A stretch of DNA of 64,000 nt from Bacteroidetes bacterium HGW-Bacteroidetes-8 (GTDB lineage: Bacteria; Bacteroidota; Bacteroidia; Bacteroidales; UBA932), in assembly GCA_002840895.1 (NCBI GenBank), contig PHCZ01000011.1, positions 1 through 64,000 of the forward strand. Direction: 5' to 3'. The translations under genes and the position numbers were made by a program. The first letter of the stretch is position 1. Every line of letters begins with the position of its first letter. Below are positions 8,058 to 15,917 of the stretch, one piece after another. The notes under the pieces are model-generated. The model saw nothing but the letters and a program-made list of their open reading frames with translations, was not told the DNA's origin and did no database searches.

Positions 8058-10583
8058 ATGAGTATGAAAGTCGGAAAAACAGGAGCTCTTATTACAGCTT
8101 TGCTCCTGACTAACCTATATTGCGGTATCACCTTTGGACAGGGGTTAAAAGATACGTTAACAGCAAAATACTCGAATTTTTCACGACTATCATCTCCGGA
8201 AAAGCTATATCTGCATACAGACAAATCCCTCTATATAGCAGGTGAATACATATGGTTCCGGGGCTATCTTGAGAACAGCTCTGCCCTGAGCGAAATACCG
8301 GAGAGCAGTTTTATCTATGTTGAGCTCTACAGTGACACAATTATAAGCAGGGTAAAGATCAAAAAAGGTGAAGATGGTTTTGCAGGCCAGCTACCGCTTG
8401 CCCACAATCTCAAAACCGGGGAGTACACCCTGAGAGGCTATACAACCTGGATGATGAACTCCTACCCTGAATTTATGTTTCATAAACAGATTGTACTAAT
8501 TAACCCAACAGAGAAGAGCAGCAGAGTGGTAAGCAACTCAGGGGTGAACAGTGCCGGAGCAAAAAGCACCGAATTAAATAGCAATGCGCTAAATAACAGC
8601 ATAGTACCCGGCAAGAAGAATTTTGAGGTAAGTGAAGAGGGGGGCTCAGACACTCTTGGCTCGGTTCTGTTTTTCCCGGAGAGCGGGAGATACTTTGCCA
8701 ACCGTTTTGCAGTTATTGCATATAAAGCCACAGATACAAAAGGGAGAGGGTTCTATACAGAGGGTGCGCTTTATAACGGAAAAGACTCTTTGATAGCCCC
8801 GCTTTTAACAGAGCATAATGGAATGGGCGTTCTAAGATTCCTCCCCGTATCCGGAGAGAGTTACCACATTATGGCGACAGACGGCACCGGTAAGAGGGTT
8901 AAATACAATCTGCCTCAAGCTGAGAGTGAAGGGGCAGTGATTAACCTTAGGAGCAGAGATGGAAAAATATTCATAAACACTACCTTATCTGCCAAATATA
9001 CAGCAGAAGGAGCTTCAATAATAATTCACAACGGAGATAGCCTCTTCTTATGCGAAGTTATTTCCAGAGAGGAGAGGAGTTTCATCCTTAAAGATGAGTC
9101 GCTTGCCCCAGGTATAAATCATATTCTAATTGTTGATAGAGACAGTAAAATCTTGAGTGAACGACTGTTTTTTATCTACCCAAAGAGTGAGGCTGTTGTA
9201 AGCCTTATTTCAGAAAACTCAGAAGATACAAAAGGGATGAGAGAGGTTGCCGGGTACACCCTACAACTGAGAGACTCCCAAGGAAACCCTGTCAAAGGTG
9301 AGTTCTCGGTATCTGTTACCGATAGTTTTTTATCTCCGCACGATAATCTCTCAAATAACTTTAAAACCTATATGCTACTCTCTTCGGAGATTAAGGGGGC
9401 CATAGAGGATCCTGCATTCTATTTTATGGATGAATCTTTGCAAAGAGATAGAGCAATGGATCTGTTGATGATGGTGCAGGGGTGGAGATACTATGATTTA
9501 CCTGCCATACTATCTGCAGAGAGAACTCCCGCAAAGAGGTGGTACGAAAAGGAGTTTACCCAGCAAATATCCGGTAGGGCTACCAGCACATTCCGTAACA
9601 CAAAAAGGTCTATACTCTCTGTGCTGGCACCCGAGATTAACCTTGCAGTGAGCGAACCCCTCAACAAAACCGGAAATTTTACCATAACAGATCTAAATTT
9701 CCCGGACAGTACAAACTTCATTGTATCGTGTACCGGTAAGGAGGGTCAAAAGGGTTACTATCTGGATATTGGAGAGCAGAAATTTCCAGCCACTCTTGAT
9801 TATAGCTTCATTAAAAAGAGAGTGAGCCAGGTAGACCCATCTTCAATGATGATCTTTACAAAGATGTTTTACGATACAGGCGGCTCCGAGGCTGTAACAC
9901 TCAATGCTGCAGTTGTCTCTTCGAGCCCTAAGATTGCCCCCAAGTACAACCCATCCCCTTTCAACCAATATTTTGACAGAAGACAGTTGCGTGAGAGAAG
10001 CGAGTTGGACCTATACTCGGGAATGTCTCTGCTGGATTATATTGTAGGGAACTTTCCGGGACTTATGTACGGCCCTACCGGAGATGATGGTCAACGGACA
10101 GTGATCTCAACCAGAAGTTTTAATATTACTGGCGATCCCGGAGTTCCTTTGCTCTTTATCAACAGAGCTCAGGTCCAGAGTACTGGAGATTTGGATATGT
10201 ACACTGTGGATGATGTGGAGAATGTCGCCTTTCTAAAAGGGAATGACGGCTTTATGTTTCGTACCCTCTCCGGTGTGATTCTTGTAACCCTTAGAAATGC
10301 AGCCCAGAATAAAGATGTGAGCTGGTATTTCAACACAAAGTTGCTCTCCCCTCTGGGATGGCAAAAACCATCTAAGTTCTACTCTCCGGACTACTCACTT
10401 GAAAAAGATATGGAAGCTGTAAAATTTGACACCAGAACCACCCTTTTCTGGAGCCCTTCGGTTAAAACCGATGAGGAGGGTATTGCAAAGATTCTGTTTT
10501 ACACATCGGATAGAAAGACCCGTTTAAACATTGTTATTGAGGGCACTACAGCCACAGGAGAGTATATTTCAATAGTGAAATAG
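8058..10583 (+). CDS. MG2-like / TonB-plug-like exported surface protein
   Basis: 841 residues with an N-terminal signal (hydrophobic ALITALLLTNLYCGITFG). The opening KLYLHTDKSLYIAGEYIWF is the macroglobulin MG2-like motif seen in a large, poorly characterised Bacteroidota family. Residues about 655-755 resemble a TonB-receptor plug (MSLLDYIVGNFPGL to GVILVTLRN). The C-terminal 70 residues again resemble an A2M-type beta domain (TRTTLFWSPSVKTDEEGIA). There is no C-terminal 22-strand barrel. It is probably exported to the periplasm or outer membrane; its partner is unknown. The HAD gene follows after 27 bases. Confidence 0.7.
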   Translation: MSMKVGKTGALITALLLTNLYCGITFGQGLKDTLTAKYSNFSRLSSPEKLYLHTDKSLYIAGEYIWFRGYLENSSALSEIPESSFIYVELYSDTIISRVKIKKGEDGFAGQLPLAHNLKTGEYTLRGYTTWMMNSYPEFMFHKQIVLINPTEKSSRVVSNSGVNSAGAKSTELNSNALNNSIVPGKKNFEVSEEGGSDTLGSVLFFPESGRYFANRFAVIAYKATDTKGRGFYTEGALYNGKDSLIAPLLTEHNGMGVLRFLPVSGESYHIMATDGTGKRVKYNLPQAESEGAVINLRSRDGKIFINTTLSAKYTAEGASIIIHNGDSLFLCEVISREERSFILKDESLAPGINHILIVDRDSKILSERLFFIYPKSEAVVSLISENSEDTKGMREVAGYTLQLRDSQGNPVKGEFSVSVTDSFLSPHDNLSNNFKTYMLLSSEIKGAIEDPAFYFMDESLQRDRAMDLLMMVQGWRYYDLPAILSAERTPAKRWYEKEFTQQISGRATSTFRNTKRSILSVLAPEINLAVSEPLNKTGNFTITDLNFPDSTNFIVSCTGKEGQKGYYLDIGEQKFPATLDYSFIKKRVSQVDPSSMMIFTKMFYDTGGSEAVTLNAAVVSSSPKIAPKYNPSPFNQYFDRRQLRERSELDLYSGMSLLDYIVGNFPGLMYGPTGDDGQRTVISTRSFNITGDPGVPLLFINRAQVQSTGDLDMYTVDDVENVAFLKGNDGFMFRTLSGVILVTLRNAAQNKDVSWYFNTKLLSPLGWQKPSKFYSPDYSLEKDMEAVKFDTRTTLFWSPSVKTDEEGIAKILFYTSDRKTRLNIVIEGTTATGEYISIVK

Positions 10584-10590
10584 TTATTTA

Positions 10591-10598
10591 TATCTTTG
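10591..10598 (+). promoter_or_regulatory. -7 box (TATCTTTG) for the HAD gene
   Basis: Fits TAnnTTTG and lies 12 bases before the ATG at 10611; TTTC at 10567-10570 is a possible upstream element. It speaks for an independent promoter in the 27-base gap. Confidence 0.4.
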
Positions 10599-10610
10599 TT
10601 CCCGATTACT

Positions 10611-11333
10611 ATGCAAAACAGCAAAAGATTTAACAGCAATATAAAACTTATCGCCTTTGACGCAGACGACACTCTGTGGGTAAACGAATACCACTACCGC
10701 AATGCAGAGCAAAGATTTGCAGAGGTAATGGCCCCGTGGTGTGACTATGAAACGGCAAACAGAGTCTTGTTAAGAGTGGAGAAGGACAATCTTCCACTGC
10801 TGGGTTACGGCTCTAAGGCCTTTATAATATCCCTTATTGAGTGCGGAGTTGAACTTAGCAAAGGGGCTCTCACAAATGAAGAGATTCTAAAGCTGATAAA
10901 TATCGGTAAAGATACAATTGGAAGGGAGATTGAGCTCTACCCCAAAGTAGAGGATGTGCTAAAACGGCTTAAGAGCCATTACCCTCTGCTTCTGGCCACC
11001 AAGGGAGATCTAAAAGAGCAGGAGTCAAAAATTGAACGATCCGGGCTTAAAGATTACTTCTCACATATAGAGATCTTGAGCGAGAAGAACAGGGAGTCAT
11101 ATCTTACAATAATTAAAAGGCACGGCATAGAGCCGCACAATTTCCTGATGGTGGGTAACTCATTTAAGTCCGATATTCTTCCGGTTCTTGAGATTGGCGC
11201 AAATGCAATCTATATCCCTTCGGAGATTATTTGGGCTCACGAAGTTGTAAATGAGATAGATCACCCAAATTTAGTAAGAGGAAGCTCCATAGAGGAGATT
11301 CCAAATTTTTTTGATACAACCGATAACTACTAA
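10611..11333 (+). CDS. HAD-superfamily phosphatase
   Basis: 240 residues from the ATG at 10611. An in-frame TTG at 10596 would extend it, but that codon lies inside a promoter-like TATCTTTG box. Motif I is IAFDADDTLW (nucleophile Asp plus Asp+2), motif II is LLATKGD, and motif IV is MVGNSFKSDI. A helical cap lies between motifs I and II. It is a soluble phosphohydrolase whose substrate cannot be predicted. It is followed by the nitroreductase gene after 12 bases, so the two are likely co-transcribed. Confidence 0.85.
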   Translation: MQNSKRFNSNIKLIAFDADDTLWVNEYHYRNAEQRFAEVMAPWCDYETANRVLLRVEKDNLPLLGYGSKAFIISLIECGVELSKGALTNEEILKLINIGKDTIGREIELYPKVEDVLKRLKSHYPLLLATKGDLKEQESKIERSGLKDYFSHIEILSEKNRESYLTIIKRHGIEPHNFLMVGNSFKSDILPVLEIGANAIYIPSEIIWAHEVVNEIDHPNLVRGSSIEEIPNFFDTTDNY

Positions 11334-11345
11334 AACTGCAAAATT

Positions 11346-11912
11346 ATGATACCCTTTTTAAAGAACAGAAGTTACAGAAGATTCTATCAGAGTGAAGATA
11401 TCTCTACAGAGAATCTCAGATCTATGGTAGATGCAGCAAGGTTGTCTCCATCTTCCAGAAATATTCAGCCCATTAAGTTCTATATATGCAACAACAGGGA
11501 GATGAATGATAAGATATTCCCGAATCTTGGCTGGGCGGGGTATCTTAAAGAGTGGGATGGCCCTTCTGTGGGGGAGCAGCCATCTGCCTATATTATTTTA
11601 CTTCACGATAAAAGCATCTCTGCCGGCTACTCCTGCGACCACGGAATTTTTGCCCAGAGTGCTCTTTTAAGAGCTGTTGAGCTTGGTTACGGAGGGTGTA
11701 TGATTGCCACCTTTAAGAAAGATATTTTAACCCCGCTTCTAAATCTGCCCGAGCACCTTGAGATAATAATGGTTATTGCACTTGGTAAACCAAAAGAGGA
11801 GATTGTTGTAGATGAGGTTAAGGATGGAGATATTAAATACTGGAGAGACTCCCGGCAGGTACACCACGTACCTAAAAGAGATTTGGACGAGTTAATCTGG
11901 AGGGCTGAATAG
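11346..11912 (+). CDS. nitroreductase-family flavoprotein
   Basis: 188 residues. The FMN-binding start RSYRRFYQSEDIS, the segment AARLSPSSRNIQPIKFYI, and LLRAVELGYGGCMI followed by VIALGKPKEE are typical of NAD(P)H-dependent FMN nitroreductases. The natural substrate is unknown; family members reduce nitro compounds, quinones or flavins. The gene lies directly behind the HAD gene and converges on the tungstate-binding protein with a 6-base gap. Confidence 0.88.
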   Translation: MIPFLKNRSYRRFYQSEDISTENLRSMVDAARLSPSSRNIQPIKFYICNNREMNDKIFPNLGWAGYLKEWDGPSVGEQPSAYIILLHDKSISAGYSCDHGIFAQSALLRAVELGYGGCMIATFKKDILTPLLNLPEHLEIIMVIALGKPKEEIVVDEVKDGDIKYWRDSRQVHHVPKRDLDELIWRAE

Positions 11913-11918
11913 GGAGCC

Positions 11919-12848
11919 TTAGGGGTTCTGTCCCATCTTACTCAAGATCTCTCCTCCACCATTGGGGTCAAGCAGAAAATTAAGAAACGCCTCGGCAGCA
12001 GCTCTGTTTGGGGCGTTTTTCAATATTGTAACCCCATAAACCATAGCCTCGCCTCTTATTTGAATTGTCTGCCCGGGTTTTGCTCCCCTTACAGAGACTA
12101 TTGCCTTTGAGTATGTAGAGTTAAAATTTGGATCTCCCAAATTTAAAGATTTTGGTAACTCCAGATATTTAAGATTATGCTGGACAGCTATAGATTTATA
12201 AAGGAAAATGTAGTCTACCGCTCCGGCATCCAAAAGTGCAAGCAGATCTACCTCTTTCGGGCGAATAAAGCGTCTGTCTTTAGCTATTATTGTCTCTATC
12301 TGCTCAATTGCCTCCCTATTGTTCCCGGATTGCTGTTTTGCAAGTTCAAGAGTCAAGAGGGTTCTGTATCCGCAGGGGTCGGAATCGGGGTCAGACCTTC
12401 CAATTGCAACATCTTTGCGAGAGAGGAACAAGAGCCAGTTTAGGGAGTCTATCTCCTTGGAGTATTTTGACTTCGCGGTATAAACCAGTGCCATCTCATT
12501 GGTTGCAAATTTTATGTTTTCATCTGCATATTCGGGTATAAGCAGATTATCAATCACCACATAATCTGCAGATGCCATAATATCGCAATCCCTTTTTAGC
12601 TCTGTAATTTTTCTTGCTGCATCCAGGCTACCGGAGGCCTCGGCCAGAATTTTCACCCCTGGGTTTACTCTCATAAATGTATCTGCAATAGCCTTAAAGG
12701 GCATTGAGAGTGAGCCTGCGTGAAATATTATAAGATTGCCTGTGAGCTCCTGAGTTGGTTTTGTGACGTTATCTTTATTGAAATAGCGGCAACCAGCTGT
12801 GGCGAGTAAGATTATAAGGAGCACTAAAAAGCTGCGAAACTTAATCAT
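11919..12848 (-). CDS. wtpA: tungstate/molybdate-binding lipoprotein (WtpA-like)
   Basis: 309 residues. The lipoprotein signal ends LLATAGC. The mature start LIIFHAGSLSMPFKAIADTF, then EASGSLDAARKITEL, DIMASADYVVIDNLL and KFATNEMALVYT, follow the WtpA/ModA-like solute-binding protein pattern for tungstate or molybdate oxyanions. No permease or ATPase gene lies beside it; both neighbours are unrelated, so the rest of the transporter must be elsewhere. The link to this window is the AOR at 16588, which needs a tungsten or molybdenum pterin. The specific anion cannot be told from sequence. Confidence 0.82.
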   Translation of the reverse strand: MIKFRSFLVLLIILLATAGCRYFNKDNVTKPTQELTGNLIIFHAGSLSMPFKAIADTFMRVNPGVKILAEASGSLDAARKITELKRDCDIMASADYVVIDNLLIPEYADENIKFATNEMALVYTAKSKYSKEIDSLNWLLFLSRKDVAIGRSDPDSDPCGYRTLLTLELAKQQSGNNREAIEQIETIIAKDRRFIRPKEVDLLALLDAGAVDYIFLYKSIAVQHNLKYLELPKSLNLGDPNFNSTYSKAIVSVRGAKPGQTIQIRGEAMVYGVTILKNAPNRAAAEAFLNFLLDPNGGGEILSKMGQNP

Positions 12849-12875
12849 TTAAAGATTGTTTAATTATGGAGATGT

Positions 12876-12883
12876 CAAAAATA
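12876..12883 (-). promoter_or_regulatory. -7 box (TATTTTTG) for the WtpA-like gene
   Basis: TAnnTTTG match 28 bases upstream of the start, in the gap shared with the divergent DAHP synthase gene. Confidence 0.45.
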
Positions 12884-12895
12884 GACAAAAACTGT

Positions 12896-12903
12896 TAAAT
12901 TTG
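12896..12903 (+). promoter_or_regulatory. -7 box (TAAATTTG) for DAHP synthase
   Basis: TAnnTTTG match 41 bases upstream of the start, back-to-back with the minus-strand box at 12876-12883. Confidence 0.45.
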
Positions 12904-12943
12904 GGAACATTTTCACTATGAGAAACAACACTTTTCCGAAAAT

Positions 12944-14008
12944 ATGAGCAACCCCGTAATAACCATAAAAGAGCTGGTAAAGGATAAACCACTGCTGCTG
13001 GCAGGTCCCTGCAGTGCCGAGAGTCGTGACCAGCTATTATCTACAGCAATGGATCTTGCCTCATTTGGGGTCAAGATATTTCGTGCAGGTGTTTGGAAAC
13101 CCAGAACTAAACCGGGTGGGTTTGAAGGAGTTGGCAAAGAGGGGCTTAACTGGCTAAGGGAGGTAAAGGAGAGGACAGGGATGCTCACTGCAACCGAGGT
13201 TGCAAATTCAAAGCACGTTAAAGAGGCTTTAAAAGGTGGTGTAGATATATTGTGGATTGGTGCCCGTACAACTGGAAACCCATTTGCAGTTCAGGAGATT
13301 GCAGATGCACTAAAGGGTAAAAACATACCCGTTTTTGTAAAAAATCCTATGAATGCAGATCCCGATCTTTGGATTGGTGCAATGGAGAGATTATACAACA
13401 GCGGTATCACAGAGGTTGCAGCTATTCACCGGGGTTTCAGCACATATGAGAAGGGTCTTTTCCGAAATCTGCCTCAGTGGCACATACCTATCGAGATTAA
13501 AAGGAGAATGCCATCTCTGGTAATGATTTGCGACCCCAGCCATATCGGCGGCAAGCCGGAGCTTATCTATCCATTGTCTCAGCAGGCACTTGATATGGGT
13601 TTTGACGGTTTGATGATAGAGAGCCATTATCTACCCTCATCTGCACTAAGCGACAAGGAGCAGCAGATTACCCCCGCTATGCTCAGAGATATCCTTAAAG
13701 TTTTGGTAGTAAGAGAGAGATCGGATTGTTCCGAAAGTTTGAGTGAACTCAGAAGGGAGATAGACGAGATGGATGAGCGGCTACTGGATATTCTATCAAA
13801 ACGTATGGCAATTTCAAGGGAGATTGGTCGTTATAAAAAAGAGAACAACATCCCGGTCCTGCAACCATTGAGGTATGACAGATTGGTTACCCGCCGTGTT
13901 TCACAGGCGGCAGAATTAATGGTAGATGAGGAGTTTATAAAACTAATTCTGGAAGCTATCCACGAAGAGTCTGTCCGACAGCAAATAGATATCTTCAATA
14001 AAGAGTGA
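12944..14008 (+). CDS. aroA: bifunctional DAHP synthase / chorismate mutase (type II)
   Basis: 354 residues. Residues about 1-250 are a type I-beta DAHP synthase (LLLAGPCSAES, GVWKPRTKPGGFEGVG, IWIGARTTGNPFAVQE, VKNPMNADPDLWIGA, ICDPSHIGG). Residues about 262-354 are an AroQ-type chorismate mutase (LRREIDEMDERLLDILSKRMAISREIGRYK, RQQIDIF). DAHP synthase makes the first shikimate-pathway intermediate from PEP and erythrose-4-phosphate. The fused mutase converts chorismate to prephenate and probably gives feedback control. The mutase-at-C-terminus order is the common Bacteroidota form. It is transcribed alone. Confidence 0.93.
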   Translation: MSNPVITIKELVKDKPLLLAGPCSAESRDQLLSTAMDLASFGVKIFRAGVWKPRTKPGGFEGVGKEGLNWLREVKERTGMLTATEVANSKHVKEALKGGVDILWIGARTTGNPFAVQEIADALKGKNIPVFVKNPMNADPDLWIGAMERLYNSGITEVAAIHRGFSTYEKGLFRNLPQWHIPIEIKRRMPSLVMICDPSHIGGKPELIYPLSQQALDMGFDGLMIESHYLPSSALSDKEQQITPAMLRDILKVLVVRERSDCSESLSELRREIDEMDERLLDILSKRMAISREIGRYKKENNIPVLQPLRYDRLVTRRVSQAAELMVDEEFIKLILEAIHEESVRQQIDIFNKE

Positions 14009-14026
14009 GAATTTGCTTTCTCGCTA

Positions 14027-14065
14027 CTACCCCCCGCTTACCAGATGAATTATTTTGAGGTCATC
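14027..14065 (-). pseudogene. remnant of a thiS 3' end
   Basis: On the minus strand this encodes DDLKIIHLVSGG then stop, identical at protein level to the last 12 residues of the living ThiS at 15703. At DNA level 14031-14065 matches 15707-15741 at 32 of 35 positions. Just upstream (minus sense), GTAAAG joins ATGACC with seven bases missing relative to thiS, so the reading frame is broken. It lies 18 bases beyond the DAHP synthase stop. Confidence 0.85.
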
Positions 14066-14256
14066 TTTACATACTTAGGTTAGGTAGATGATGGTGAAAA
14101 TTATAAATCCGGATTTTTGGCTGTTTTAATATTTTACCCGTACTTTTTCCGAAGAATTGATTTTGCAACTCATTTATTTACTGTGTGTTGCAAGTAAACC
14201 CAACGATTTTTTTGTGAATTTTTCAAAATCATATTATTTATCTCTTTTAAAACCAG
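14066..14256. other. AT-rich intergenic, no gene seen
   Basis: This stretch lies between the thiS remnant and the promoter box of the small peptide gene. It is visibly richer in A and T than the flanking core genes. I see no coding sequence or RNA gene. Confidence 0.5.
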
Positions 14257-14296
14257 TAGATTTGGTACAAGATCTTGTTCTGTTTAGCGCTAAACA
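14257..14296 (+). promoter_or_regulatory. promoter box plus 16-bp palindrome before the peptide gene
   Basis: TAGATTTG at 14257-14264 fits TAnnTTTG. Sixteen bases further on, TGTTTAGCGCTAAACA at 14281-14296 is a perfect 16-bp palindrome, within the predicted early transcript. It could be an operator for a dimeric regulator or a small RNA stem. Confidence 0.45.
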
Positions 14297-14323
14297 ATTT
14301 AACTCACTAAAATTATTTTTTGT

Positions 14324-14578
14324 ATGAAAAAGAGAAGTAAAATTTTTATTGCTGTAACATCAGTTTTGGTTGCTTCATTTATCACCTTGTTTCAGTTTAG
14401 TACCTTTGCTAACGAGGTAATCCCAACAACAGATTTAGACGATGACCAACACATTTTTTGCAGAGGTCAACTGGAGTACGAATGTGTAATAGAGGGTACA
14501 CATTGTTTATTTGAGATCAGGATTGCTGGACTGCCAACCATTTTTTGCGATTTTGAAGGATTTCATAGTTTAAATTAA
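14324..14578 (+). CDS. small exported Cys-rich peptide, NVEALA-like
   Basis: 84 residues. A basic start (MKKRSK) and a hydrophobic core (residues 7-28) form a signal or leader segment, followed by FANEV. The 50-residue tail is acidic and has four cysteines (46, 54, 61, 75), which could form two disulfides outside the cytoplasm. The layout resembles the NVEALA-type small proteins of Bacteroidales, which often sit next to a 6-bladed propeller lipoprotein, as here, but the NVEALA motif itself is not exact. Function is unknown. Base composition is AT-rich compared with neighbours. Confidence 0.6.
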   Translation: MKKRSKIFIAVTSVLVASFITLFQFSTFANEVIPTTDLDDDQHIFCRGQLEYECVIEGTHCLFEIRIAGLPTIFCDFEGFHSLN

Positions 14579-14598
14579 AAAAAACTGACCAAACTTAT

Positions 14599-14641
14599 GT
14601 ACTCCTGGAGTTTAATCTTCATCCGAAAGCTTCAGGAGTAC
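14599..14641 (+). promoter_or_regulatory. intercistronic hairpin without T-tract
   Basis: GTACTCCTGGAG (14599-14610) pairs with CTTCAGGAGTAC (14630-14641), 12 bp with one G-U pair, across a 19-base loop. It lies between the peptide gene and the propeller gene. No run of T follows, so it is more likely an RNA-stability or processing element than a terminator. Confidence 0.5.
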
Positions 14642-14677
14642 TATAAGCTAATTCAAATACTAATCAAAATCCAATTT

Positions 14678-15724
14678 ATGAAGAAATTATTTTTGATATT
14701 TTCAAGCATATTAGCCATTTCGTGCAGTTCAAACAAGAAAAATTTTTTAAATTACTCCTCTATTTTTATTTGCGAAGATACTCTTGCCGGAGAAGTTTTG
14801 CAGAAAGTAATTAATGTTAACAACGCATTTATGAATATTTCCTATTCGGAATCAGGAATAATATTGGTAAATAGAACTGGAAAAGGGTTTATTAAATTAT
14901 TTGACACATTGAATGGCGAGTGTATATCAGAAGCTGGGAAGATTGGTAATGGACCAGGAGAATATTTAAGTCCGGTGGGATTTTGCTATAATAAAATCTC
15001 AAAGAAATATTACTTTACTGACAATTATAAAAATCTTGTAGGTGTTGCACAAATAAAAAATAATGAAATTGAGTTGGTTAATAAAATTAATTTGAACTAT
15101 AAGGTCTCTTGTTTTTGCAGCTTAAGTGACTCACTTCATGCGACACTATCCGTTTTTGATGGACATTATCTTTCTTTAATCAATAATAAAGGAGTATCAT
15201 ATCATAAAGTACCTCACAGATTATTTGAAATTGAATCACTTGACTATACTTCTCACAAATATAGCTCTATTATTAAAAATATTGAGACATCTAAAATATT
15301 AATAATTTCAGATATTAATTTCCCAATCGTAAAAGCTTATACTTATAACGACAATAGACTGACTATCAAGTGGTCGAAAGAATTTTATAAGTCTTATTAT
15401 ACAATAAAGAATCAGAGATTAAGTATTGATAGGAACAGGCACATTCTAAGCTTTCATTCTATAACAACCTCAAATAAATATATCTATCTCTTAACTTATG
15501 GTATTACAGTGAATGGTTTGATAAACAGAGATAATGTAAAAAATGGAAAAACAATTATGTTGACACTTGATTTAAACGGGAATATTCTAAAAACAACTTT
15601 ACTTGACAAGTGCATTCATAATGCAACAGTTTCTCCGGATGATAGGATATTATATGGAATTACTAGTGATCCGGATATATTTCTTGTCAAGTTTAAACTG
15701 AATCAACCCCCACTCACCAGATGA
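14678..15724 (+). CDS. 6-bladed beta-propeller lipoprotein (BF3164-like)
   Basis: 348 residues from the ATG at 14678. The same frame is open from 14597, but only this start gives a lipoprotein signal (MKKLFLIFSSILAISCSS, Cys17). The hallmark KIGNGPGEYLSPVGF at about residue 90 is the G-x-GPGE motif of Bacteroidota 6-bladed propeller lipoproteins. It is probably anchored on the periplasmic or outer surface. It pairs with the upstream small Cys-rich peptide, and both are AT-rich. The last codons (PPLTR, stop) run into the 3' end of thiS on the other strand, suggesting the native C terminus was replaced at a recombination junction. Confidence 0.75.
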   Translation: MKKLFLIFSSILAISCSSNKKNFLNYSSIFICEDTLAGEVLQKVINVNNAFMNISYSESGIILVNRTGKGFIKLFDTLNGECISEAGKIGNGPGEYLSPVGFCYNKISKKYYFTDNYKNLVGVAQIKNNEIELVNKINLNYKVSCFCSLSDSLHATLSVFDGHYLSLINNKGVSYHKVPHRLFEIESLDYTSHKYSSIIKNIETSKILIISDINFPIVKAYTYNDNRLTIKWSKEFYKSYYTIKNQRLSIDRNRHILSFHSITTSNKYIYLLTYGITVNGLINRDNVKNGKTIMLTLDLNGNILKTTLLDKCIHNATVSPDDRILYGITSDPDIFLVKFKLNQPPLTR

Positions 15725-15906
15725 ATTATTTTAAGGTCATCACCATCCTTTACAGTGGTGGTTGAGTACTCATCTTTTTTTATAAGTATGTCATTTAGCC
15801 TTACTACCAACATTTTAAAATGAAATGATTTTATCTCCATTATTTGGGAGATGGTGAGTGACTCTCCGTCAAACTCTTCATTTCTGTTATTCAGTATAAT
15901 CTTCAT
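15703..15906 (-). CDS. thiS: ThiS-type sulfur carrier protein
   Basis: 67 residues from the ATG at 15906. A TTG at 15921 overlapping the thiF stop is less likely because the ATG has an A-rich leader. It has the beta-grasp pattern with VRLNDILIKKDEYS, VKDGDDLKIIHLV and the essential C-terminal GG, which is adenylated by ThiF and then thiocarboxylated. The length suits ThiS better than MoaD. No other thiamine gene lies nearby, and it sits head-on to an AOR, so it might instead supply sulfur for the tungsten or molybdenum pterin. Its 3' end overlaps the propeller gene by 22 bases. Confidence 0.8.
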   Translation of the reverse strand: MKIILNNRNEEFDGESLTISQIMEIKSFHFKMLVVRLNDILIKKDEYSTTTVKDGDDLKIIHLVSGG

Positions 15907-15917
15907 CTTTAGATGTC

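Noticed and set aside
8480-8731. Antisense hydrophobic open frame within the MG2-like gene
   Set aside because: Shadow of a Ser/Asn-rich stretch in the real gene; no promoter box or homology.
14597-14677. Longer N terminus for the propeller lipoprotein
   Set aside because: It would translate the intercistronic hairpin and bury the lipoprotein signal; the start at 14678 gives a clean lipobox.
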